Positions 1 to 8,033 of a stretch of DNA of 28,940 bases are shown here, in pieces. Origin of the DNA: a virus; IMG/VR virus record IMGVR_UViG_3300031565_000257, positions 1-28,940 of that record. One strand, given 5' to 3'. How positions within the stretch are numbered: position 1 is the first letter of the stretch; each line of letters begins with the position of its first letter. A program made the translations under genes and the position numbers. Under the pieces are notes generated by a model. The model worked only from the letters and a program-made list of their open reading frames with translations. It was not told where the DNA came from and searched no databases.

Positions 1-3000
1 AGAGCTCCATTCTTGTTGACAGGTTTTATACAAGTTACTCTAGATAAAGTATCAGTATAATTGTTTGGCAAGTAGATCAACCAATTATCGCGACGACCTT
101 CAAATTGAGCTGGTAAAGAATAGATCATTCTTCTTGGTCGATATTGATAACAAGTCTCAGCCAATGTTGGGTCATACTGAGGTTCTTGCATATACCCCCA
201 TGAAACATAATTACTAAAAAGCTTTGTCACGCTTAATGAGTAGTCGTACTTATAGTAATTGTCGGCCTTAATATTATTGGTATCAAACAGAGTTTGAGTA
301 TTGGTAAACCTATAAGGGTCATAATGCTGTTGTGTAATTTCATTACCCCAGTCACGAAGATCTAAATTAATTTCGCTTTCTACAAAGAAATCTCTTACTC
401 CTGAATTAAATAAATAACCCCAAGCATTTTTAACAGATAAGGACAAGGTAGAAAATAAAGAACCATCTAGATTAAAAAACTCACCAGGAGTAATCCAATT
501 ACTTGGGGTAAGTAAATTACCTAAAAACGTACTTGTAAAATCTGAAGTATCAAATTGCTCAAAGTTGGCCCAATATCTAGGATATAATAATGTTCTATGA
601 GTATTATAATCAAATTGAGCTCCGTCAGGCTGACCATATAGCCAGTCATAAAAATAAAAGAAAGTATTCTTTTCAGTATATCTTCCAATATAAGTATCAC
701 CTCCAAACATAACTGGAGTAAAAGATACAGTCTTAGCTACTATAGTAGAAGGAATATTTATCTCTACTATGTTATTAAGCTGACCATATTGATTTCTTAA
801 TCTTTGTTTTAATCCTACATAATGAGAAGAGGCTACTTGATGATTACCTTGATTATTAGTTGGTACAGAACCATTATATCCTGTAGTTCCTGTTATAGTA
901 TAAGAGGTCGGTTTTTTTCTAAAATTAGAATCATTCACATCACCAACCTTATATCTAGAACGATCGCTTACACCCGGGGGTAAAATACCTACTCCTGATT
1001 TTTGAGTTAATTCAATAGATACTGTACTAGCTCTATTTAAGTTATTAACTCTAAATCCTGCTTTAAGATCTACTAATTGTGGACCGATGTATTGTTGATC
1101 ATTAAGTAACCATCTACGTTGAGCAGGAGATGTCGTAGGCTTCATATAATTATTATAAAAAGCATGAGAATCATATCTCAACATATAATCTCTAAATGGT
1201 ACTAAAGCTCTTATTAATTCTAACGTATTATCAGTTCCTTGCGTAAAGTAATTAAAAAACATTGGTACATTTTGAGCTATCCTGATAGGTAATGGTACTA
1301 AACCATAACTACTATCTTCTTGACTAAATTCTGTTCTAGATGTCGCAAATGCATTAGATCCAGCAGCAAGGCCGGTAACTGTACCATTTAATACAGTATA
1401 TAAACTAGCAGGAGAAGCTCCGGCCAATCCTGAAGTAAGAGATGCAGATGCCCAACTATTATTGAATAAACTCATCTGAGTTTGTATCAGTGTATTAATA
1501 GCAGGTATAGCTATAAGATCCGCAACATGAGGAGAGGTTATAATAGGTGCTGAAGTTTTAGTAACAGCTCCCATTATAACATTAGGAGTACCGGGAGGAT
1601 TATTAGTATCACTTATAGCGTAAGTATCGACAATAGGAACCCATTCTGAATCTGAGAATCCAGGAGTTCCTGGTGGAATATAATTAGTAGTTCTCTTTCC
1701 ATTCATAGCTAAGCTAGAAATACCTATACCAGCAACAGCTGAAATAAAGAATGAAAGATTAGTAAGGAGTTTTTCTTTAGGGTGCTCTTCAGATATCCTG
1801 AAGTTACCTTCTACATTACCATATATATTACCATAGACCTTCATCTCTTTAGCATTAAGATAAGGTCTAGTAAAGTTAGTATCTGGAGAATGGAAAGTAT
1901 GAAAGATATCACTATAAGAAGACTGAAGAGTAGCGCCATCATTACCTAAAGCTGCCCCAAAGAAGCTGAACTTTTGACTTGTAGGTGTCGTAGATAAGAA
2001 AGGATCTGCTGTTAAATCATTATATGGATAATTAGGATATAACCCTAAAGTACTTGTATTACCTTCTATACTATAAACACCACCCATATTATTGATAATA
2101 CCTTTAGCAATAATAGTTTTGTTCCCAGTACGGGAACCTCTTAATATTTCATAACCCACTATTCCCGCAATAGGAATACCGTCATTATCTACTGGTGGTC
2201 TAACATTTTCAAACTTAACTCCTAGAATTCTAATCGCGTTTTTATTATTAGGATTAAGTAATTCTACATCAGGATGAAGAGCCTCTTCTGGAAATTTATG
2301 ATGACGTATCTTATTACCACAAATATCATAATCTCCATTAGGGTTTATATTACTTCCCGGATAAATAGGATTGTTAGGTGCTGTCCAAGGATGGTTAGGA
2401 TTATTAGCATCCCATACTTCTGCCTTATCATCAGGATATTGTTCTATAGATTCCCAGTATCCCATATAACCTTCAGCAATTTGAACACCCCCATCTGGTA
2501 ATTGAATCGATTGTGATGTAGCTGTTGTTATTGCGGTATTCTGAGTTTCAAAAAAGAAAGTATCTCCAGAAATTGCTTCTGGTCCCGGGGCTCCTAAATC
2601 ATTAGATAAATATGGATATGAAGGATTACCTATAACCATGGCGGGTCTTCCTGGAATATGATATGATGCAGTCTTATCTCCAGTATTCCAAATATATCGT
2701 ATAAAGAAAGGATACACTTCGTCACGTAGATATCCCGCATTGTTACCACCTTTACGATAGTAATCTGTAGGGTATTCTACAGAAACCCACTTAGTTACTA
2801 TTTGATTAGCTAAAGGTTGATAGTTAAAATTAAGTTTAGAAGTAGGCCCTACTCTTATTAAATAGTCTCCTACATTATACATCGCATCTGACTTATCTAC
2901 AATAGGTGTAATTAAAGGCAATTGCTCAATAGGATATGCTGGCCAAGTTGGAGAAATAATATCAAATGCTAAAAGCTTTTGACGAGTACTGTAAGTTCCA

Positions 3001-3845
3001 ACTTGTCTAGCTACAGTCTGTTGATCAACAACATATAATACTACACAAATAAATTCATCATAATCGGTATCAATACTTTCTATTACAACGTCAAGAGATG
3101 ACGCAGTATTATCATGATTGAAGAGTGCCTGAACATTTGAAGGATACCAATCACTCACCTTTTGACCATTAATAGAATACGCAATAAATACCATGTAAGA
3201 ACCATTAGCTAGTGTTCCACCTGATATACCATTCTGAACTTTAATTTCTGGCTGGCTTACAAGTTTTGCAACCATGATCTTTTCACAGTCTAGTTTATTA
3301 GTATTAGTATATGTAGTACAATTATTAACTGTAGATGATGTAGTAATCCATTTTACAGGGCTATTTGGATTAGTATAAAGATTATTAGTAAAGTCTTCAG
3401 CATCTAAAGAAATAGTACGATCGCTATTCTTTCCATCTGCCCAATATACTTCATAGACACAGTCTCCTGTTGCACGGGAAGTACCTATTATAAGATTGTA
3501 TTTGCTAAATGCAAGACATTCATCTACAACCACTCTCTGGTATTTACACCCATCTTCTTTGAATAATCCTATCTCATGATGATTAAGATCATCTGTAGAA
3601 TAGACAACCCATTTATCAGCTTCTAAATGTATGAAGCCTATGATAGTATGTTCAACGGTAATACATTCTTTGTTACCTGGTTCATTACCTAGTTTACCTA
3701 AATCACCAGTCTTAGAATTATTAATTGCGTTTCTACCATGAGTCCACGAATTCTTAGGAAGATGAAAATCATTAACATCATCGTTAAGCTCTTTATCAAA
3801 TGTACGAGCTTCGGTATTAGAAGTATTTTGTAATCCTTTAGCCAT
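1..3845 (-). CDS. giant conserved tail/virion protein, muzzle- or nozzle-like (3' end outside window)
   Basis: An open frame runs from an ATG at 3845 to the left edge without a stop (about 1,281 codons), so the protein is C-terminally truncated by the window. It begins MAKGLQNTSN. Near residue 30 it has a motif resembling one I remember in large structural proteins of gut Bacteroidota phages (NSWTHGRNAINNSK, then GxLGKLGNEPGN). The rest looks beta-rich, with alternating hydrophobic and Asn/Thr/Tyr stretches and no signal peptide or membrane segment. It follows two connector-like genes, and its ATG overlaps the upstream TAA by one base (TAATG), which suggests coupled translation. In crAss-like phages a protein of this size and place forms the distal tail tube (muzzle). 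That role is inferred from position and remembered resemblance, not shown. The coding frame is certain, the role moderately so. Confidence 0.75.
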   Translation of the reverse strand, partial: MAKGLQNTSNTEARTFDKELNDDVNDFHLPKNSWTHGRNAINNSKTGDLGKLGNEPGNKECITVEHTIIGFIHLEADKWVVYSTDDLNHHEIGLFKEDGCKYQRVVVDECLAFSKYNLIIGTSRATGDCVYEVYWADGKNSDRTISLDAEDFTNNLYTNPNSPVKWITTSSTVNNCTTYTNTNKLDCEKIMVAKLVSQPEIKVQNGISGGTLANGSYMVFIAYSINGQKVSDWYPSNVQALFNHDNTASSLDVVIESIDTDYDEFICVVLYVVDQQTVARQVGTYSTRQKLLAFDIISPTWPAYPIEQLPLITPIVDKSDAMYNVGDYLIRVGPTSKLNFNYQPLANQIVTKWVSVEYPTDYYRKGGNNAGYLRDEVYPFFIRYIWNTGDKTASYHIPGRPAMVIGNPSYPYLSNDLGAPGPEAISGDTFFFETQNTAITTATSQSIQLPDGGVQIAEGYMGYWESIEQYPDDKAEVWDANNPNHPWTAPNNPIYPGSNINPNGDYDICGNKIRHHKFPEEALHPDVELLNPNNKNAIRILGVKFENVRPPVDNDGIPIAGIVGYEILRGSRTGNKTIIAKGIINNMGGVYSIEGNTSTLGLYPNYPYNDLTADPFLSTTPTSQKFSFFGAALGNDGATLQSSYSDIFHTFHSPDTNFTRPYLNAKEMKVYGNIYGNVEGNFRISEEHPKEKLLTNLSFFISAVAGIGISSLAMNGKRTTNYIPPGTPGFSDSEWVPIVDTYAISDTNNPPGTPNVIMGAVTKTSAPIITSPHVADLIAIPAINTLIQTQMSLFNNSWASASLTSGLAGASPASLYTVLNGTVTGLAAGSNAFATSRTEFSQEDSSYGLVPLPIRIAQNVPMFFNYFTQGTDNTLELIRALVPFRDYMLRYDSHAFYNNYMKPTTSPAQRRWLLNDQQYIGPQLVDLKAGFRVNNLNRASTVSIELTQKSGVGILPPGVSDRSRYKVGDVNDSNFRKKPTSYTITGTTGYNGSVPTNNQGNHQVASSHYVGLKQRLRNQYGQLNNIVEINIPSTIVAKTVSFTPVMFGGDTYIGRYTEKNTFFYFYDWLYGQPDGAQFDYNTHRTLLYPRYWANFEQFDTSDFTSTFLGNLLTPSNWITPGEFFNLDGSLFSTLSLSVKNAWGYLFNSGVRDFFVESEINLDLRDWGNEITQQHYDPYRFTNTQTLFDTNNIKADNYYKYDYSLSVTKLFSNYVSWGYMQEPQYDPTLAETCYQYRPRRMIYSLPAQFEGRRDNWLIYLPNNYTDTLSRVTCIKPVNKNGA

Positions 3846-4885
3846 TAGAATCTTGTAATTTGCCCATTAACATTAGCGTTACCAGGGTGCCATGAATATG
3901 AAGCAAACATGTTATAATACTTAGCATACATTGCTTTTCTATTTGTTTCCCACATACGCTTCATCTCAGAGAAGTTAGGAGTATTAACAATACTAAGAGA
4001 TCTTACACGAGCTTCTCTTAATCTAGCTTCTACAATCTGTAGTTTTTGACCAACAGGCTCATCGTTCATAATAAGATTTTCTAGAATTCTTTGCTTGAGA
4101 GCATATTCATAATACTCACTTATCTGATCATGATCTAAGACAAGAAGGTTACCTTCATCATCTTCTAACATCGATTGGAAATTGATATACACTTTACCAT
4201 CTTTAAAGTTGGTATATAAGTATCCGTCTTTTATCCAAGCCTTATTAGGTGTGTTTAAATATAAATTGGGACAATCACAATCTATAGTCTGAGGATTTTC
4301 TAATATTTGAATAGGGTATAATCGCTTATACTCGTGACGAATAGAGTTTACAATTTGAACTAACTCATAACAATCTCCCTTACAATTAAGAAATACTCTA
4401 GGTTTTGTACAATTATCTCCATAAGGAACTAAAGGATTATATGATTCAGAAGAACATGCTGTAGGTATCTGAGGTACAGCACATCCGCATGATGGTGCCG
4501 GCTGCTGACATGTTTGACAGTTAACAGGACCATCTGTACATGTATTTACTACAGAATTAGTTTCTTGATATGGGGGTGTTAACTTTACTTCTTGTATATT
4601 AGTACCTTGTGGTAGGGATTGATTAATCACAACACTGTCACAAATAAGCGCGTAATTAAGAGTATAAAAAGAATCAGGTAATTTTACACGACCTTTCTCT
4701 ACCTCAAGTATTATTTCCTTAGTCATCATAATCCTAAGACCAAGATCGTAGCTGACCTTCTTAGCAACCTTAATAAGTTGTTGAGGCTCTATCATATTCT
4801 GAAGAGATATGTTTTGAAAATCTACTTGGATCTCCGATAAGAGTTGATCAAAGGTTTTGTATTTTGCAGTATAATTATATGACAT
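3845..4885 (-). CDS. conserved ring/tail-tube-like structural protein
   Basis: 346 aa. The N-terminal region (MSYNYTAKYKTFDQLL, then NMIEPQQLIKVAKKVSYDLG at about residues 30-50) and the C-terminal region (QISEYYEYALKQRILENL, then VNTPNFSEM) resemble a family I remember next to the connector gene in gut Bacteroidota phages. Between them, at about residues 110-150, is a Cys/Pro-rich insert (CQTCQQPAPSCGC), followed by scattered Cys pairs that could bind metal or form disulfides. The gene lies between a gp4-like connector candidate and the giant tail protein and overlaps the latter by one base. Upstream, only 4 bases separate it from the 223-aa gene. I read it as a component of the head-tail ring or proximal tail. 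The exact role (ring, hub or tube) cannot be told from sequence alone. Confidence 0.8.
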   Translation of the reverse strand: MSYNYTAKYKTFDQLLSEIQVDFQNISLQNMIEPQQLIKVAKKVSYDLGLRIMMTKEIILEVEKGRVKLPDSFYTLNYALICDSVVINQSLPQGTNIQEVKLTPPYQETNSVVNTCTDGPVNCQTCQQPAPSCGCAVPQIPTACSSESYNPLVPYGDNCTKPRVFLNCKGDCYELVQIVNSIRHEYKRLYPIQILENPQTIDCDCPNLYLNTPNKAWIKDGYLYTNFKDGKVYINFQSMLEDDEGNLLVLDHDQISEYYEYALKQRILENLIMNDEPVGQKLQIVEARLREARVRSLSIVNTPNFSEMKRMWETNRKAMYAKYYNMFASYSWHPGNANVNGQITRF

Positions 4886-4889
4886 CTTA

Positions 4890-5561
4890 TTAGGTTCTTA
4901 AAGGATTCATCTTATCGTCTTGAGTCTCTACTGGAGTTTGTATAAGACCTACTAGTTCAACAAGTACATTTTTCTCTATTTCTGCAAATAGATATTCTGG
5001 AATATGAGTTTGTTCAGATTGTCTAGGTTCACATATATCCCCATCACATAGGAATTCTTGTATACTATCTTCCCATAATCCTTCAATACTAGCAGACTCC
5101 CATTCAACATTAGGAAAGTATAAGTATCCATTAAGATACCAGTAATATTTAGTATTGTTATATTTATAATTAGTACTATTAGCAATAGAAGTATAGGTAG
5201 AAGGGTATGTTTTAAACACCATCTGTGATCCATCTATAGATGAAATGGTACGGAATAAAGGACCATAAGCCCCTTCTAATACTTGAGGGAGTTTCTCCTT
5301 AGTTCTCATAATCTTACAGTTAGATCTAACACCTGAACAACAGGCTTCTATCTTATCTACTTCAATAAGGTCTACACAAGGAAGGGTCTCAAATAAGCTC
5401 TGAAATCTCATGATCTTATTTTCATTATCCTGTCGTCTAATGTAAAGCTTAGCATATTTGATGATAAGACTATATAATAATCGATCTGTAAGGAAGGCAT
5501 CTTCCTTAACACCTTTTACTAAGTTTCTAACTCGTGATATAGTATCGCCAATAGTGGTCAT
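4890..5561 (-). CDS. head-tail connector, P22 gp4-like candidate
   Basis: 223 aa. The first 40 residues are helical and basic (MTTIGDTISRVRNLVKGVKE, then DAFLTDRLLYSLIIKYAKLY), a pattern seen in tail-accessory/connector proteins of the P22 gp4 type, which plug onto the portal and receive the tail. The middle has paired cysteines (about residues 64-76) and an aromatic Tyr/Trp cluster (KYYWYLNGYLYFPNVEW). The C terminus is a helix rich in Glu, Leu and Val. It sits one base after the 192-aa gene and four bases before the ring-like gene, so all are probably on one transcript. Family assignment rests on remembered pattern and synteny with crAss-like phages. Another ring protein is the main alternative. 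Confidence 0.7.
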   Translation of the reverse strand: MTTIGDTISRVRNLVKGVKEDAFLTDRLLYSLIIKYAKLYIRRQDNENKIMRFQSLFETLPCVDLIEVDKIEACCSGVRSNCKIMRTKEKLPQVLEGAYGPLFRTISSIDGSQMVFKTYPSTYTSIANSTNYKYNNTKYYWYLNGYLYFPNVEWESASIEGLWEDSIQEFLCDGDICEPRQSEQTHIPEYLFAEIEKNVLVELVGLIQTPVETQDDKMNPLRT

Positions 5562-5562
5562 C

Positions 5563-6141
5563 TTAATCTATTTTAAATTCATTATAATCTTCAGAAACAG
5601 TAGTATCTCTTTCTAATACATAATACTTCTTAGCAGCTGCTTTATAAACATCCTTGATCTTTGTAAAGTTATCTACCATAATATATCTTTTCCAATTCTT
5701 AGTATACTCTACAGAAGTAGCATTAGTAAAAGACCGATGTCCTTTGAAAGACCACAACTCTCTATCTTTAAATCTAAAGTTATAATTACTATAAAAAATC
5801 TTACATAGATAATTATCAGACTCGAAGTTTCTATGACGTACTCTAGTTTCTAAAGTTATAGATGTTCCAAAATCTACATTATCTTTCTTAGGTCTTTGGC
5901 AGGTACCAATAAACATACATCCTAATTGCTCAGGAAGTTCAACACCATCTCTAGTATTTACAACAGTTTGCCAAATCTCTGTATTAAACGCCTTTATGAT
6001 ATTAGATATCTCAGACAACGTTAATTCAGAATACTCAGGATACTTCTCCTTAAAAGCTTTAACAAACTCCGGAGTCACTAGATGTAGCCTGGAAGGTCGA
6101 TATCTAGGGGCTTTTTTATCTGGAAGTTTAAATGCTTTCAT
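5563..6141 (-). CDS. HU/IHF-like protein candidate, first gene of the tail block
   Basis: 192 aa, strongly basic. After a Lys/Arg/Pro-rich leader (MKAFKLPDKKAPRYRPSRLH) there is a helix-helix region (about residues 23-60) and then a segment resembling the start of the HU arm (VVNTRDGVELPEQLGCMFIG). A basic beta-rich region follows. Crassvirales carry IHF-like subunits beside their gp4-like tail genes, and the neighbour here is such a candidate, which supports the reading. The canonical GRNP tip of HU is not visible and the C-terminal third (KRYIMVDNFTKIKDVYKAAA) is extra, so the fold is inferred. It may bind DNA inside the virion or act as a structural adaptor. It starts a new transcription unit behind the terminator at 6225-6252 and the promoter at 6155-6186. 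Confidence 0.7.
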   Translation of the reverse strand: MKAFKLPDKKAPRYRPSRLHLVTPEFVKAFKEKYPEYSELTLSEISNIIKAFNTEIWQTVVNTRDGVELPEQLGCMFIGTCQRPKKDNVDFGTSITLETRVRHRNFESDNYLCKIFYSNYNFRFKDRELWSFKGHRSFTNATSVEYTKNWKRYIMVDNFTKIKDVYKAAAKKYYVLERDTTVSEDYNEFKID

Positions 6142-6154
6142 AGGTGTACTCTAT

Positions 6155-6186
6155 CTAATATACATATTTTTTATAAAGTTTAAAAA
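6155..6186 (-). promoter_or_regulatory. Bacteroidota-type promoter of the tail block
   Basis: On the minus strand TTTT (6186-6183), a 20-base spacer and TATATTAG (6162-6155) resemble the main-sigma-factor consensus of Bacteroidota (-33 TTTG, -7 TAnnTTTG). The same -7 core and spacer recur at 9551-9582 and 14805-14836. The predicted leader before the ATG at 6141 is very short (about 8 bases). The -33 box has T instead of G, so this is the weakest of the three. Confidence 0.45.
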
Positions 6187-6224
6187 TAAACTTTTATTGT
6201 TTAAGATCCAAATGCGGTTATAGC

Positions 6225-6252
6225 AAAAACCCCGGTATAATTAAACCGGGGT
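6225..6252 (-). terminator. Rho-independent terminator after the fiber block
   Basis: An 8-bp perfect GC-rich stem (6229-6236 with 6245-6252, ACCCCGGT/ACCGGGGT) encloses an 8-base loop. On the minus strand it is followed at once by a T-run. It lies 45 bases after the stop of the 397-aa gene and before the promoter of the next block, as expected for the end of a transcription unit. Confidence 0.88.
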
Positions 6253-6296
6253 CTCTACCTGTTAGCCACGTTTAAACCAACAAACCGTGACGATCT

Positions 6297-7490
6297 TTAC
6301 GGACAAGATGCCCCCGGAGTCACTGACGTTGTACCCGTTGTCGGATTAACCTCTTCTATTAACCATGAGTTATTAACTGCACAGTATACAAAGTTATCTC
6401 CAGGTACTAACGTTACTGTAACTAAGTTTCTTGTAGCACAGTCCGTGTAATAAAATGATGCGTTATCTGTATCTCCGATAGGCTTATCTACCGTAATAGA
6501 CACACAGTCATAACAACATCCTACTTCTAATAATGTATATCCTATTGGTAATACAGGAGCCCCATCAAAACAAGAGTTAAAACTATTTCCTAAAGTAACT
6601 GCTAAAATAGGATCCTTAAGTGAAGCGTCACAATTGAAGTAACCATCTAATGGATCACAAGGAGCCATGATAGCTTCAGCAGTTGCTTGAATTCCACCAC
6701 CAGCAGCAATACTTACACCTGCTATTGCAGAGTATCCCGATCCTGGTGCTGTTAATTGGATATACTGAATTTCTCCAGTGTTAACTGTATCAACAGTAAT
6801 AACCACACCGGCCCCAGTACCACCTAAGTTAGCATTATTAAATTCGAAAGTATCAGTAGGTACATAATCAACACCAGGTGATGCAGCAGCTGCACTTAAT
6901 ACAATCCCTGTAACAACACCAGCTGTTACAGTAACGTCAAATAAACCACCTGTACCGATACCTACTAATGCTACAGCAGGTACATTTAAGAATGTTCCTG
7001 AACCACCGCCATTATAACCGGCACCACCATTAGTAACAGTCCATGTTTTTATACCACCATCACCTACTACTGCAGTTCCTGTAGCTAATGTACCTGTACC
7101 TGTAATAACAACAGCAGGAGGAGCTCCAGGAATATAACCTGAACCAGGATTAGTAATAGTGAATCCTGCAACACCTACGGCGTTACAAGTAATATTATAT
7201 GAATCACAAGTAGGATCTGGAGTAAAGGTTACACTAAAAGGTACTCTACCATTTAGGGATCCTATATCTTCACACTCCGCTTGAACATAACCTTCAAAAG
7301 TTACTTGATCACACGTCTCATTGTCTACCATAATAGCAATGTTGGCTGCGCATGGTGTAGCGCCTCCTAAACAAGCTACTGTTGTAGAACAGTTATAAGG
7401 TCCTGAGTTACCTATTCTCCAGCATACTCTATGCCCACCGGCGTAGTTACTGGTAAAATTTACATTGATTGTTGCTGGAATTGCTGCCAT
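6297..7490 (-). CDS. Cys- and Gly-rich fiber/adhesin-like protein with GSGY repeats
   Basis: 397 aa. Residues 1-100 are Cys-rich and beta-like (VCWRIGNSGPYNC, then CDQVTFEGYVQAECED). Residues 105-280 contain at least three imperfect copies of a Gly-rich unit with the core (N/A)PGSGY or NGGAGY, followed by a Val/Ile/Ala strand rich in Gly (ITGTGTLATGTAVV). Such units are common in marine and gut phage fibers and probably stack as beta structure. Residues 285-397 are again Cys-rich (LEVGCCYDCVSITVDKP). No signal peptide is present. It is the last gene before a strong terminator in the fiber block, so I call it a virion surface or fiber protein. Receptor specificity is unknown. Start: ATG five bases after the upstream TAA. 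Confidence 0.75.
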   Translation of the reverse strand: MAAIPATINVNFTSNYAGGHRVCWRIGNSGPYNCSTTVACLGGATPCAANIAIMVDNETCDQVTFEGYVQAECEDIGSLNGRVPFSVTFTPDPTCDSYNITCNAVGVAGFTITNPGSGYIPGAPPAVVITGTGTLATGTAVVGDGGIKTWTVTNGGAGYNGGGSGTFLNVPAVALVGIGTGGLFDVTVTAGVVTGIVLSAAAASPGVDYVPTDTFEFNNANLGGTGAGVVITVDTVNTGEIQYIQLTAPGSGYSAIAGVSIAAGGGIQATAEAIMAPCDPLDGYFNCDASLKDPILAVTLGNSFNSCFDGAPVLPIGYTLLEVGCCYDCVSITVDKPIGDTDNASFYYTDCATRNLVTVTLVPGDNFVYCAVNNSWLIEEVNPTTGTTSVTPGASCP

Positions 7491-7495
7491 TGGTT

Positions 7496-8029
7496 TTATA
7501 CTTTAGTTTTAATTAATATTATTACTGAATAACAAACACTTGTACATGATGCTTTTACGCGTACATGATAATAAGTATCTGGGGTTAATCCTCCGATTAC
7601 ATCAGAAGTTACTGTATTTGCTACAGCAGGATTTTGATACCAACTACTAGCAGTAGCTTCTTTATATTCTACATTAAATGATGTAGGAGTTCCTGCTAAT
7701 ATCCAAGTGATCTTTGCTGTAGTAGGAGAAATAATAGGTGCTTGTACAAACAACGGAGATCGACAAACAGCATTAATATCTGAACATACAGGATTGGTAA
7801 TATTTAAAACCAACACTTGTAATATCTCAGATAAAGAGTCGCCCTCCATTATTCCAAGATCTACAATACTAGGACCAGTATGGATAACACAATCATCACT
7901 GAATGTCTCTGAACAAGGTTCAGGATTAGGACATGCTAGTGTATCATGTTCACACGATGTGGGTGTAGTAAGACCTTTATCTTCACATCCACACGGTTTC
8001 TTTTTACAGTTATTATTGTTAATGCTCAT
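7496..8029 (-). CDS. fibronectin III-domain virion protein with Cys-rich adaptor
   Basis: 177 aa. Residues 1-50 are Cys-rich (KKKPCGCEDKG, CEHDTLACPNPEPC). Residues 46-80 carry the module DDCVIHTGPSIVDLGIMEGD, also present near the N terminus of the upstream 499-aa protein. Residues about 88-177 form a recognisable fibronectin type III domain: PxIxxxTxxxxxITW, FNVEYKEA near the middle strand, and GLTPDTYYHVRVKAS, the classic end of the fold. FN3 domains on phage particles commonly mediate weak binding to carbohydrates or the cell surface. The gene begins four bases after the upstream stop. Inference: a short fiber or decoration protein that uses the shared module to dock and FN3 to display. 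Confidence 0.8.
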   Translation of the reverse strand: MSINNNNCKKKPCGCEDKGLTTPTSCEHDTLACPNPEPCSETFSDDCVIHTGPSIVDLGIMEGDSLSEILQVLVLNITNPVCSDINAVCRSPLFVQAPIISPTTAKITWILAGTPTSFNVEYKEATASSWYQNPAVANTVTSDVIGGLTPDTYYHVRVKASCTSVCYSVIILIKTKV

Positions 8030-8033
8030 ATTC

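Noticed and set aside
2274-2501. Plus-strand 75-codon frame inside the giant tail gene
   Set aside because: Opposite strand of a continuous 1,281-codon frame; no supporting context.
4976-5233. Minus-strand 85-codon frame within the connector gene
   Set aside because: Lies wholly inside the 223-aa gene in another frame and is rich in Ile/Leu/Asn, as expected for out-of-frame AT-rich DNA.
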